Assembly (NCBI GenBank): GCA_039931435.1
Contig: JBDTRY010000085.1
Span: forward strand, 1-14,349
Direction of reading: 5' to 3'
From: JBDTRY01 sp039931435
GTDB lineage: Bacteria; Acidobacteriota; Thermoanaerobaculia; Gp7-AA8
Length of the DNA stretch: 14,349 bases
The notes beneath the pieces were generated by a model that saw only the letters and a program-made list of their open reading frames with translations, was not told the DNA's origin and did no database searches. Positions 1-8,662 of this stretch are shown here, piece by piece. Position numbers and translations under genes: made by a program. Positions within the stretch are counted from its first letter, which is position 1. The number at the start of each line of letters is the position of its first letter.

Positions 1-1824
<1,824 letters not shown>

Positions 1825-1832
1825 GGTTCGGA

Positions 1833-1847
1833 GAGCGGCGCGCTCAG
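1833..1847. terminator. Short GC-rich hairpin between convergent genes
   Basis: GAGCG-gcg-CGCTC at 1833-1845 forms a five-pair stem in the 19-base gap and the first bases of the opposing stop codon. An alternative pairing is CTGAG (1821-1825) with CTCAG (1843-1847). Its place between the ends of typA and the GGDEF-EAL gene fits a two-way terminator, but neither strand has a T-run after it, so this is only a weak candidate. Confidence 0.22.
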
Positions 1848-4720
1848 ACGGTGAAAACGCCGGTTTCCAGTCTTCGCAGCAGACTCTCCATCTCGTCAGC
1901 AGGAATCGGCCGGCTGATGAGGTGCCCCTGGATCTCGTCGCAGTCCTGCTGCCTGAGAAACTCCAGCTGCGCCTGATTCTCGACCCCTTCGGCGATTACC
2001 CGAAGACCGAGAGCATGAGAAAGGGCAATCACCGCGCTGACGATCGCGCCATCAACCGAGTTGCTGGGGCTGTTGCGGATGAATTCCTGGTCGATCTTCA
2101 CACGGTCCAGAGGGAAGCGCTTCAGGTAGCTCAAAGAGGACTGGCCCGTCCCGAGGTCATCCAGCCAGAGTCCGACACCCATCTCTTTGAACTGCCGCAG
2201 CGCGGTCGTGGCCAGGCCGATGTTGCTCATGGCCGTGTTCTCGGTAATTTCGAGTGCCAGCCGCCGCGGCTCCAGACCAGTGCCGGCCAGGATGCGCTCG
2301 ACCGTGGCGGGTATGTCCCGCTGCTGGAACTGACGGGCGGACAAATTGACGGCAACGATGACCGGATTCAGTCCGGCATCCTGCCACAATCGCGCCTGCC
2401 GGCAGGCTGCCTGGAGTACCCACTCGCCGATGGAGATGAGCAGCCTGGTCTCCTCCGCGGCCTCGATGAATTCGGCGGCGCTGAGGAAGCCGCGCTCTGG
2501 CGTGTCCCAGCGCACCAGCGCTTCCATCCCTACCAGCTCGCCGGTCGCGGCACGCACGATGGGCTGGTAATGAACCTCGAATTCCTCACGGTCGAAGGCA
2601 CGGCGAAGGTTCTTCTGCAGGGCCAGCCTCTCGCTGGCGCGGCGGTTCATTTCCGGCGTGCAGAGCTGGTAGTTGTTACGGCCGAGCTCCTTGGCGCGAT
2701 ACATGGCCGTGTCGGCATTTTTCAGCAGGACATCCGGCTCGGTGCCGTCGGAAGGGAACAGCGCAATGCCGATGCTCGAGGTCAGGTACAGCTCCTGACC
2801 GTCGAGGACGAAGGGCTGCGAGATCGTCTGCAGAATCTTCTGAGCGATGATGATTGCATCCGCCTCACCGTTCAGGTCGGACAACAGAAGCGTGAATTCG
2901 TCCCCGGCCAGACGAGCCACGGTATCCTCTTCGCGAACGGCGTTACTCAATCGCTCCCCGATACCCCAGAGCAGTTGATCGCCAGCGGCGTGCCCCATCG
3001 TGTCGTTGACGAACTTGAACTGATCGAGATCGAGAAACATCACAGCCAGAGAGCGGCGGGCGCGGCGGGCGTGCCCCAGAGCGATCGTCAGGCGATCCTT
3101 GAAGAGAACACGGTTGGGCAGTCCGGTGAGCTCGTCGTGGTAGGCGTGGTACTCGATGCGCTGCTCGGCGGCCTTGCGGTCGGTGATGTCGATGATGGTT
3201 CCTTCGAGATAGGCCGGGGTTCCCTTGTCGTCCTCGAGCAGAACCATGTTTTCGAGAACCCAGACGGGGCTTCCGTCCTTGCGGCGGAAGCGAACCTCCA
3301 TGTTGCTGATGCTGCGCTCGCTGAGCAGGCGCTGCATCATCGCATCCCGTTCGGCGTTGTCGAAGTAGACATCAGAGGCGCCATGTTCGAGAAATTCTTC
3401 GCGCGACTCGTAGCCGAAAATCCGCGCACAGGCATCGTTGCAATCGAGAATCCGCCCGTCGAGTGAATTACGATACACGCCCGCCAGGTTGCGCTCGAAA
3501 AGCAGCCGGTAGCGTCGCTCGGAGGCCAGCAGAGCCTCCTCGGCCCTCGTTCTGTCGGTGACGTCCCGGAAACTCCACACCCTCCCCACCGGCCTTCCGT
3601 CGAGGAGCTGCGGGGTGGAGTATCGCTCGAAGACACGACCATCCTGAAGAGGAATGACGTCGAAGCTGTCCGCCTTTGGCGTGGCGATGATCTGCTGCAC
3701 GCGCGTTTCGAAGATCTCGGAATCTTTCGTCAGTCGGGTCAGGTGTTGTGTGACCACCCCGCTCGTTGCGGCCGTGAGCTGCTCGGAACGGAGATCCCAC
3801 ATGTCCAGGAAACGGTGATTGAACGAGACGATGTTGCCCTGCCAGTCGATAACGAGAATCCCGTCGTACGTCGATTCCAGCGTGGACCGAAGGAGCGAGA
3901 CTGTGTGCTTCAGCTCCTCTTCCGAGCGCCGGCGGTCGGTGATGTCTCTGGCGATTCCCTGCACTCCGGCAGGCTTCGCCACGTCACCGATGAGCCTCGT
4001 GCTCACCTCTACCGGAACACGATGGCCGTCTCTGGCTACAAGCTCGACCTCGTAAAATGTGCGTTCAGCTTCTCCGCTGAGCTTCCTGCGCAGCATCTCT
4101 GTGGCCAGTTCCACAGAGGTATCGGCGACCAGTTCGGTGACCGTCATGCGCAAGAATTCATCGGTGGTGAAGCCCAGTGCGCGCTCCGCAGCCTTATTGA
4201 TGGAGGTGATCTTTCCGGTGAGATCGTAGGTGTAAACGATGTCATTGGCGTTCTCCACCAGTTCGCGATAGCGCTGCTCGTTCTGACGCAACGACTCGTC
4301 TTGCTGCCTTCGGTCCGAAATATCGCGGGCCACCAGTTGCACGGCCTGCTGACCTCTGAATGTGAGCGGTCCTGCCGCCAGCTCGACCTCGAACAGAGAG
4401 CCATCCTCTCTCCGGAATGTCTCCTGAACGAGCGTCACCTCGCTGCCTTCTTCGAAGATGCGCCGGAAGATATCCCGTAATTTTTCGCGAGAGTGGGGGT
4501 GAACGAAATCTACCAGATCGCGTCCGATGAGTTCCGGAGGGGACGATCCCAGGAGCCTTGCGCCGACAGTGTTGATGAAGAGAATCCGGTTTCGACCCTG
4601 CACGGCGATCATGTCCGGCGACAGCTCGACAAGGCGGCGATAGAAACGCTCACGTTCCCTCAGCGTCTCGAAAGTCGATAGGGTTTCGTCGAATCTTGGC
4701 GTGGAGTCGGTCTGGGACAT
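1844..4720 (-). CDS. Four-PAS GGDEF-EAL cyclic di-GMP signalling protein
   Basis: This is a 958-residue cytoplasmic sensor protein with no membrane segment or signal peptide. From the N-terminus it has four PAS domains (about 26-137, 149-264, 273-389 and 402-514), each ending in a DI(S/T)DR-type or DVTDR boundary. A GGDEF domain (about 524-687) and an EAL domain (about 699-952) follow. The cyclase signature is AGDEF (605-609) instead of GGDEF; Ala in the first position is tolerated in some active enzymes. The inhibitory RxxD site (R596 to D599) is present. The phosphodiesterase residues look intact: EAL at 733-735, VNLS, EITEN, DDLGTG, KID, AEGVE and the QG near the end. Both activities are therefore possible, controlled by PAS ligands that I cannot predict. 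I chose the ATG at 4720 (MSQTDSTP), preceded by GAGAA at 4 bases. An in-frame GTG at 4759 lies inside a hairpin and has no ribosome binding site. No partner receptor is adjacent. Confidence 0.95.
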   Translation of the reverse strand: MSQTDSTPRFDETLSTFETLRERERFYRRLVELSPDMIAVQGRNRILFINTVGARLLGSSPPELIGRDLVDFVHPHSREKLRDIFRRIFEEGSEVTLVQETFRREDGSLFEVELAAGPLTFRGQQAVQLVARDISDRRQQDESLRQNEQRYRELVENANDIVYTYDLTGKITSINKAAERALGFTTDEFLRMTVTELVADTSVELATEMLRRKLSGEAERTFYEVELVARDGHRVPVEVSTRLIGDVAKPAGVQGIARDITDRRRSEEELKHTVSLLRSTLESTYDGILVIDWQGNIVSFNHRFLDMWDLRSEQLTAATSGVVTQHLTRLTKDSEIFETRVQQIIATPKADSFDVIPLQDGRVFERYSTPQLLDGRPVGRVWSFRDVTDRTRAEEALLASERRYRLLFERNLAGVYRNSLDGRILDCNDACARIFGYESREEFLEHGASDVYFDNAERDAMMQRLLSERSISNMEVRFRRKDGSPVWVLENMVLLEDDKGTPAYLEGTIIDITDRKAAEQRIEYHAYHDELTGLPNRVLFKDRLTIALGHARRARRSLAVMFLDLDQFKFVNDTMGHAAGDQLLWGIGERLSNAVREEDTVARLAGDEFTLLLSDLNGEADAIIIAQKILQTISQPFVLDGQELYLTSSIGIALFPSDGTEPDVLLKNADTAMYRAKELGRNNYQLCTPEMNRRASERLALQKNLRRAFDREEFEVHYQPIVRAATGELVGMEALVRWDTPERGFLSAAEFIEAAEETRLLISIGEWVLQAACRQARLWQDAGLNPVIVAVNLSARQFQQRDIPATVERILAGTGLEPRRLALEITENTAMSNIGLATTALRQFKEMGVGLWLDDLGTGQSSLSYLKRFPLDRVKIDQEFIRNSPSNSVDGAIVSAVIALSHALGLRVIAEGVENQAQLEFLRQQDCDEIQGHLISRPIPADEMESLLRRLETGVFTV

Positions 4721-4735
4721 GAATTTCTCAGTTTT

Positions 4736-4765
4736 GGCCGGTGCCGGTAAGCCCCGCACTCGGCC
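4736..4765 (-). promoter_or_regulatory. 5' leader hairpin before the GGDEF-EAL gene
   Basis: On the minus strand, GGCCG-a-GTGCGG pairs with CC-g-GCACCGGCC around a GGCTTA loop. This gives about 11 pairs with one bulge on each side. The stem ends 15 bases before the ATG at 4720 and just upstream of its GAGAA ribosome binding site. No T-run follows, so it is not an intrinsic terminator. It could affect translation or mRNA stability, or be incidental in GC-rich DNA. It also covers the alternative GTG start, which argues against using that start. Confidence 0.35.
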
Positions 4766-4853
4766 GTCTCAGCAGCACCATGGGACCCGACTGGTTTGAC
4801 GCAATCGGTGAAAAAACCGGAACTGCAGCGATCGCAGCGGGCTGCGCAGAATG

Positions 4854-4882
4854 AATTGAACGAACCGCGAGCGAGTAAACAA
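4854..4882 (-). promoter_or_regulatory. Possible sigma-70-type promoter for the GGDEF-EAL gene
   Basis: On the minus strand TTGTTT (4882-4877) is followed after 17 bases by TCAATT (4859-4854), in a locally AT-richer patch about 135 bases before the start codon. The -35 half is fair, but the -10 half matches TATAAT at only three of six positions. A transcript from here would carry the hairpin at 4736-4765 in its leader. This is a guess from spacing alone. Confidence 0.18.
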
Positions 4883-5075
4883 ACGTATCGATCGCATCCT
4901 CCGACTGCTGACTACAGCGTTGCACCCGGCCTCCGGGCATAGTCTGGCCCAGATTGAGTTTATCAGGTTCGGGGTCGGTTTTCCGCCTGCTTCAGGGAAT
5001 GCACGGTGTGACACATGGATCATCCCAGACCTGAGGGCGGAACAACCGCTCCGCGGATTCACCAGAAACGAGCGT

Positions 5076-5095
5076 AAAAAGGCCTTCAGGTGACC
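5076..5095 (-). terminator. Possible intrinsic terminator after the small gene
   Basis: Read on the minus strand, GGTC (5095-5092), a seven-base loop and GGCC (5084-5081) form a four-pair stem with one G-U, directly followed by TTTTT (5080-5076). It sits 30 bases after the stop of the small gene at 5126-5392. The stem is short, so efficiency is doubtful, but the T-run and the position fit. Confidence 0.3.
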
Positions 5096-5125
5096 GTCAG
5101 GAGCAATCGAGGACGACGGCCGGGT

Positions 5126-5392
5126 TTACGCCGGCTGACGCGGAATGTTCTCGCTACCGCCTGGAGGTGAAGGATTGCTCTCCTCCCGTTTGGCGAGTGG
5201 AGAAGTTCGGGTGTGCTCCGATTCGCTGGCGGTATTGGCGTCATGGCGGGAATCGTAGAATTCAACGTCGGCGCCTGAAGCCGAGCCGTCACCAACCGTC
5301 TGTCCCGTCTCTCCGGTGAGCCATTCCTTGTTGCTTCCATTACTCCGGGACTCGTTCCCCCTGGTCGCGGTCTTCGTTTCTTTCTCGCTCAT
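5126..5392 (-). CDS. Small hydrophilic, probably disordered protein of unknown function
   Basis: I do not recognise this 88-residue protein. The ATG at 5392 has one of the best ribosome binding sites in the window, GGAGG six bases upstream, which is the main reason to call a gene. An in-frame upstream ATG at 5425 would overlap that site and is less likely. The protein has 13 Ser, many Glu, Thr, Gly and Asn, no Cys, only one Met, and very few hydrophobic residues. The only cluster that might be ordered is residues 23-46, from KEWLTGETG to DVEFY. There is no signal peptide or membrane segment. It stands between the PLP enzyme and the GGDEF-EAL gene on the same strand, with hairpins on both sides, so it is probably its own short transcript. 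It could be lineage-specific. A spurious frame cannot be excluded. Confidence 0.55.
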   Translation of the reverse strand: MSEKETKTATRGNESRSNGSNKEWLTGETGQTVGDGSASGADVEFYDSRHDANTASESEHTRTSPLAKREESNPSPPGGSENIPRQPA

Positions 5393-5425
5393 CTCTGGCC
5401 TCCAGCCAACTGACTGCAACGGCAA

Positions 5426-5446
5426 TGCCCCTCGGAGATCGGGGCA
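5426..5446 (-). terminator. GC hairpin between the PLP enzyme gene and the small gene
   Basis: TGCCCC (5426-5431) and GGGGCA (5441-5446) pair perfectly over a nine-base loop. On the minus strand the stem lies 22 bases past the stop of the PLP enzyme gene and is followed by TTGCCGTTGC, a poor T-run. It may end that transcript or stabilise its 3' end, and it would also lie in the leader of the small gene at 5392 if transcription reads through. Confidence 0.3.
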
Positions 5447-5468
5447 GGATCAGTCCACACATACCCGT

Positions 5469-6605
5469 CTACCAGCCCCGCACCGGCCTCCAGAGTGCGA
5501 TCACTTCGCCATTTTCGATGACCACATAGTGTTCGAAAAGTGCAGCTGTCAGGCATGAGTGGTTGGGGATGATTCGCAGCCGTGAACCGATCTCGATCCC
5601 GGTGACGTCGAAGGGTTCGAGAGCCACAGCCTGTCCATGTTCCTGGGAGACTGAAACCAGCCGGAACGGAAGAGGCGTCAGATCAAGGTCGCAGACGATT
5701 CCATATCCGGGCGACCCTCCCGGATGCTCCGCGCCGAGGTCTTTGGACAAGGCCAGCGCTCCGGCATCGAGCATGATTTTTCGTTGCTGAGGATAGACAC
5801 CGATCACAGACGTGAGGACGCTGGCGCCGACGTCTTCGAGCGTACAGGCGCCCACGGCCGCTTGAAAGGCATCGTAGAAGACGTAATTTCCCGGCCGGAC
5901 TTCTTCACAGTCTGAAAAGGATTCAACGAGCGAAGCGGTCGGTGTCGATCCGACACTGCGGATCAGAGCCGCTGCGTTAGCCAGTCCGAGATGGTCGCGA
6001 AGTCGCGTCACCGCCGCAGACTCCTGGACGGCCAGTGCGCGAATCTCGTCCGCGGTGCGAACGTTATAGGAATGACCGGCGTGCGTCAGAAATCCGCGGA
6101 ACTCGATGTCCGGTGACGTGGCCATGCGACGGGCCAGATCGATCGACGCAGGCGCGTCCGGATCGACTCCTGCACGGTGATAGCCGCAGTCGACCTTCAG
6201 AAATACTTCGAAGCGGACCCCCGTGGCGCGGTGAAATGCTTCGACGGCAGCCAGCGCCTCCGGGTGATCAAGGAGTAGATTCAGGTGCCTCACCCGCCTC
6301 ATCAGAGTGGCAGCGCGGCGAAGTTTCTGGGGGTCGATGGGGACGGCGTAGGTGATGTCCTCAAAGCCGCCGTCAGCGAACCATTCCGCCTCGGCCAGAG
6401 TGGACACGGTGATGGGACCGAGCTCTCCACCCCCTTGCATCCTGGCCACTTCCAGCGTTTTGTGGGTCTTCACGTGGGGCCGGAATGAAACTCCCGAGCG
6501 AACTGCCTTTTCGCGCATGCGAACACAGTTCGCCTCAACCACCGCCCTGTCGACAAGCAACGATGGCGTGGCCACGCCGAGGAAGGAATCAGCGACTGAC
6601 GGCAC
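5469..6605 (-). CDS. D-threonine aldolase / D-serine dehydratase-like PLP enzyme
   Basis: This 378-residue enzyme belongs to the fold-type III (alanine racemase-like barrel) PLP family that includes eukaryotic-type D-serine dehydratase and bacterial D-threonine aldolase. These act on D-beta-hydroxy amino acids with PLP and a divalent metal. The N-terminus has the family pattern TPSLLVD (13-19). RPHVKTHK (42-49) carries the expected Schiff-base lysine, K46. VGSTPT fits the PLP-phosphate site. PNHSC near the C-terminus supplies the metal ligands H349 and C351, close to His347/Cys349 of the chicken enzyme. Length is normal and all key residues are present, so it should be active. Dehydratase, aldolase and other specificities cannot be separated by eye. 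The start is a GTG at 6605 with no clear ribosome binding site; an in-frame stop lies seven codons upstream and no better start exists. The gene diverges from dinB across 23 bases. Confidence 0.92.
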   Translation of the reverse strand: MPSVADSFLGVATPSLLVDRAVVEANCVRMREKAVRSGVSFRPHVKTHKTLEVARMQGGGELGPITVSTLAEAEWFADGGFEDITYAVPIDPQKLRRAATLMRRVRHLNLLLDHPEALAAVEAFHRATGVRFEVFLKVDCGYHRAGVDPDAPASIDLARRMATSPDIEFRGFLTHAGHSYNVRTADEIRALAVQESAAVTRLRDHLGLANAAALIRSVGSTPTASLVESFSDCEEVRPGNYVFYDAFQAAVGACTLEDVGASVLTSVIGVYPQQRKIMLDAGALALSKDLGAEHPGGSPGYGIVCDLDLTPLPFRLVSVSQEHGQAVALEPFDVTGIEIGSRLRIIPNHSCLTAALFEHYVVIENGEVIALWRPVRGW

Positions 6606-6616
6606 GAATGTCGTCC

Positions 6617-6620
6617 GGAG
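6617..6620 (+). promoter_or_regulatory. Ribosome binding site deciding the dinB start
   Basis: GGAG lies eight bases before the ATG at 6629. This selects the start ATGATGGTGATG over the longer in-frame extension back to 6485, which runs antisense to the PLP enzyme gene and encodes residues unlike any DinB N-terminus. Confidence 0.6.
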
Positions 6621-6628
6621 AATCTAGA

Positions 6629-7702
6629 ATGATGGTGATGCGAAAAATCATCCACGTGGACATGGATGCATTCTACGCCTCCGTCGAGCAGCGCGACGAT
6701 CCCGCGATCCGCAACAAGCCGGTGATCGTCGCCTGGAGCCAGGAGCCTCGAAGCGTCGTGGTTACGGCCTCCTACGAGGCGCGCAAATTCGGCGTGCATT
6801 CGGCCATGCCTGCTCAGCGCGCATTTCGACTCTGCCCTGAAGGCATCTTCGTCCGTCCGAACTTCGAGCGTTACCGCGAAGTGTCGCGACAAATCAGAGA
6901 GATTTTTCTCCGTCACACCCCCCTGGTGGAACCGCTTTCCCTGGACGAGGCCTATCTCGACGTCACAGAAGAGCTCACCGGCATTCCCACAGCCACCGAA
7001 ACGGCGATGAAAATCCGGCAGGAGATCCGGAACGAAACGAACCTCACCGCCTCAGCGGGCGTAGCCCCGAACAAGTTTCTGGCAAAGATTGCCTCTGACT
7101 GGAAAAAGCCCGACGGTCTCTTCGTCATCAGACCGCCTGACGTCGAACGGTTTCTCCTTCCTCTTCCCGTCAGGAAATTGCCCGGCGTGGGTAAAGTGAC
7201 CGAAAAAACCCTGGAGGAAAACGGGATCGCCACGATCGCCGACCTTCGCAGGATGGAGAAGGAAAAACTGGAAGGGCTCTTCGGGAGATATGGCCAGAGA
7301 CTGTGGAGTCTGGCCCGCGGACTGGACGAACACCCCGTCATCGCTCAGTCACCGACGAAATCGATCTCCAGCGAGAATACGTTCCGCACCGACATCACGC
7401 TCGCCGAGGTTGCCAGTTTTCTGGAGTCCGAGGTTCAGCGCGTATGGCAGTCCGTGGAGAAACACAAGCTGGTCGGGCGGACAGTGACGGTGAAACTTCG
7501 AACTCCTGATTTTCGCACGGTCACCAGACGGATCACGCCGGATCGAGCGCCGGCAACTCCGGGAGAAGTTCTCGAGCTGGCCATGACGCTGCTGGAACGA
7601 TTCCCTTTCCCCCACGAAGCGCGATTCCGGCTGGCCGGAGTGGGGCTCTCCGGATTCGAGGCGCCCGACGGGAAGCCCCAAGGGCAGCCAACCCTGTTCT
7701 AA
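6629..7702 (+). CDS. dinB: DNA polymerase IV (Y-family translesion polymerase)
   Basis: This 357-residue Y-family polymerase copies past damaged template bases at low fidelity. The palm carries IIHVDMDAFYASVEQRD, with metal ligand D11, and the second catalytic motif SLDEAYLD with D106 and E107. The family motif GVAPNKFLAKIASDWKKPDG follows, then a thumb helix-hairpin-helix (LPGVGKVTEKTL) and the little finger with GRTVTVKLRTPDFRTVTR. The last five residues, QPTLF, fit the beta-clamp-binding consensus QxxLF, placed as expected at the extreme C-terminus. All catalytic residues and the length are normal. Several candidate starts lie close together (ATG 6629, ATG 6632, GTG 6635, ATG 6638); the GGAG at 6617 favours the first. 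I see no LexA box of the CTGT-N8-ACAG type upstream, so SOS control is not shown. The next gene converges from 27 bases away. Confidence 0.96.
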   Translation: MMVMRKIIHVDMDAFYASVEQRDDPAIRNKPVIVAWSQEPRSVVVTASYEARKFGVHSAMPAQRAFRLCPEGIFVRPNFERYREVSRQIREIFLRHTPLVEPLSLDEAYLDVTEELTGIPTATETAMKIRQEIRNETNLTASAGVAPNKFLAKIASDWKKPDGLFVIRPPDVERFLLPLPVRKLPGVGKVTEKTLEENGIATIADLRRMEKEKLEGLFGRYGQRLWSLARGLDEHPVIAQSPTKSISSENTFRTDITLAEVASFLESEVQRVWQSVEKHKLVGRTVTVKLRTPDFRTVTRRITPDRAPATPGEVLELAMTLLERFPFPHEARFRLAGVGLSGFEAPDGKPQGQPTLF

Positions 7703-7729
7703 GCGGGAGTTAGTGCAGGCTCCTGTCTT

Positions 7730-8662
7730 TCATTGACCGCGATAGCGGACGTCGATAACTTTGCGAACTACGTCCTTCGCTACCCCGGACATGTTCTGCA
7801 CGCGTGAGAGCACGTCGTTGAAGGCGCTGGACTCCCCACCGTGTTTGAAGCATTCGGCGCAGCGCGGTAATGCCGAAAGATCTCGCTCGTCAAAGGCAGC
7901 GCTCATCGCCGCAAAGCGGTCGCCCTGGATGATCTCGTCGAGCGTACTCTCCTTCAGGTCACCCATGACCTGATCGCCATGCGCGTCGTAGCAGCAGTGC
8001 GTAACTCGGCCGTCAGCAAAAATGACGACCCAGTTGAAAAAGCTGCCCTGCACGCAACCATAGAACTTCCCGTGCAAGTCGGTCTCCTCGTTCACATCCA
8101 GCGCCTCGCAGGTTTTCTCGATGACACGCGCGTTCTTGAACTTCTTCAGCTCGAACAGATCGCGGAAATCATCCACCGTTTCCTCGCTGGTCATGCTCGA
8201 GCGCATTTTCTGGATTTCGATACGCAGCGGGTAGCCCCGGGCCTGGCCAAGGAAAGCGCGGGTGAGATCGACGAGCTTATGCCAATCACCCCCGGTGCGG
8301 ATGTGTGGATAGATATCCGGATTGACGGTATCGAGGCAGATGCGGATGCGGCGCAGCGGGGTTTTCAAAAGGCGCGCACCAAGTTCCTCGTCGAGCAGCA
8401 GGCCATTGGTCGAGAGGCTGGCCTCGGGGAACAGTCTGATGGCATCGTCGATGCGCGAGTAGAGCAAGGGCTCCCCCATCTCGTGCAGCCACTTCAGCTT
8501 CAGTCCCAACCCGTGTATCTCCCGCTCCGCTTTCTCGACGACCCACCATTCCATGTCCTCGTACGGGCGGCGGAGAACGGGTAGCGGGCACATGCCGCAT
8601 CGGAGGTTGCACTTGGATGTCAGCTCCAGGCCGACTTTCAGGGTTCGCGGGTTGTATTTCAT
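7730..8662 (-). CDS. Radical SAM protein with C-terminal SPASM-type cluster region
   Basis: This 310-residue radical SAM enzyme splits S-adenosylmethionine at a [4Fe-4S] cluster held by C18, C22 and C25 (CNLRCGMC). WLHEMGEPLL is the GE(P)-type motif on the next strand, and LSTNGLLL is the usual following motif. The C-terminal third has the Cys pattern of a SPASM/twitch domain: YGC, then ADGRVTHCCYDAHGD, then GDLKESTLDEI and finally RCAEC. It could therefore hold at least one auxiliary cluster. The substrate is unknown. The ATG follows directly on the TGA of the upstream GT4 gene (TGAATG, no gap), so translation is probably coupled and the two products likely act together. Related proteins occur both in peptide modification and in polysaccharide loci; no precursor peptide is visible nearby, so a role in glycan or glycolipid modification is the simpler inference. 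Confidence 0.9.
   Translation of the reverse strand: MKYNPRTLKVGLELTSKCNLRCGMCPLPVLRRPYEDMEWWVVEKAEREIHGLGLKLKWLHEMGEPLLYSRIDDAIRLFPEASLSTNGLLLDEELGARLLKTPLRRIRICLDTVNPDIYPHIRTGGDWHKLVDLTRAFLGQARGYPLRIEIQKMRSSMTSEETVDDFRDLFELKKFKNARVIEKTCEALDVNEETDLHGKFYGCVQGSFFNWVVIFADGRVTHCCYDAHGDQVMGDLKESTLDEIIQGDRFAAMSAAFDERDLSALPRCAECFKHGGESSAFNDVLSRVQNMSGVAKDVVRKVIDVRYRGQ

Larger units (their letters stand above)
4721..5125. other. 405-base gene-free stretch
   Basis: No convincing gene lies here. One open frame of 97 codons on the minus strand (5062-4769) is rich in Arg, Ser, Cys and Phe, has no ribosome binding site and matches nothing I know. I could not fold the stretch into a known riboswitch, tRNA or small RNA. 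It contains a hairpin next to the downstream gene, a weak promoter-like pair and, at its upstream end, a terminator-like element. It is the longest gene-free stretch in an otherwise tightly packed window and probably carries control signals for the GGDEF-EAL gene. Confidence 0.6.

Noticed and set aside
1922..3466. A 514-codon open frame on the plus strand, antisense to the GGDEF-EAL gene
   Set aside because: The opposite strand encodes clear PAS, GGDEF and EAL motifs through the whole stretch. The plus-strand product has no recognisable domain, and long antisense frames are common in GC-rich genes.
4736..4800. A GEMM (c-di-GMP) riboswitch before the GGDEF-EAL gene
   Set aside because: TCAAACC and GCGGGGCTTACCG on the minus strand look a little like its ends, but the conserved core (ACAGGGCAAACC and GACGCAAAGC) is missing and the stem pairs differently.
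4769..5062. A 97-codon minus-strand frame in the gene-free stretch
   Set aside because: It has no ribosome binding site and an Arg/Ser/Cys/Phe-rich product without motifs, as expected of a chance frame.
5086..5340. An 84-codon minus-strand frame overlapping the small gene
   Set aside because: It is very Arg/Pro-rich and lacks a ribosome binding site, whereas the overlapping frame at 5126-5392 has a strong one.
5126..5392. A Pup- or UBact-like protein modifier
   Set aside because: It is small, disordered and Glu/Ser-rich, but it lacks the required C-terminal GGE/GGQ-type ending, and no ligase or proteasome genes are nearby.
6485..6628. A 48-residue N-terminal extension of DinB
   Set aside because: The GGAG at 6617 and the family N-terminus both place the start at 6629; the extension is only antisense to the PLP gene.
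7703..7729. An intrinsic terminator between dinB and the radical SAM gene
   Set aside because: Only a four-pair GGAG/CTCC stem with a ten-base loop and no real T-run is present.
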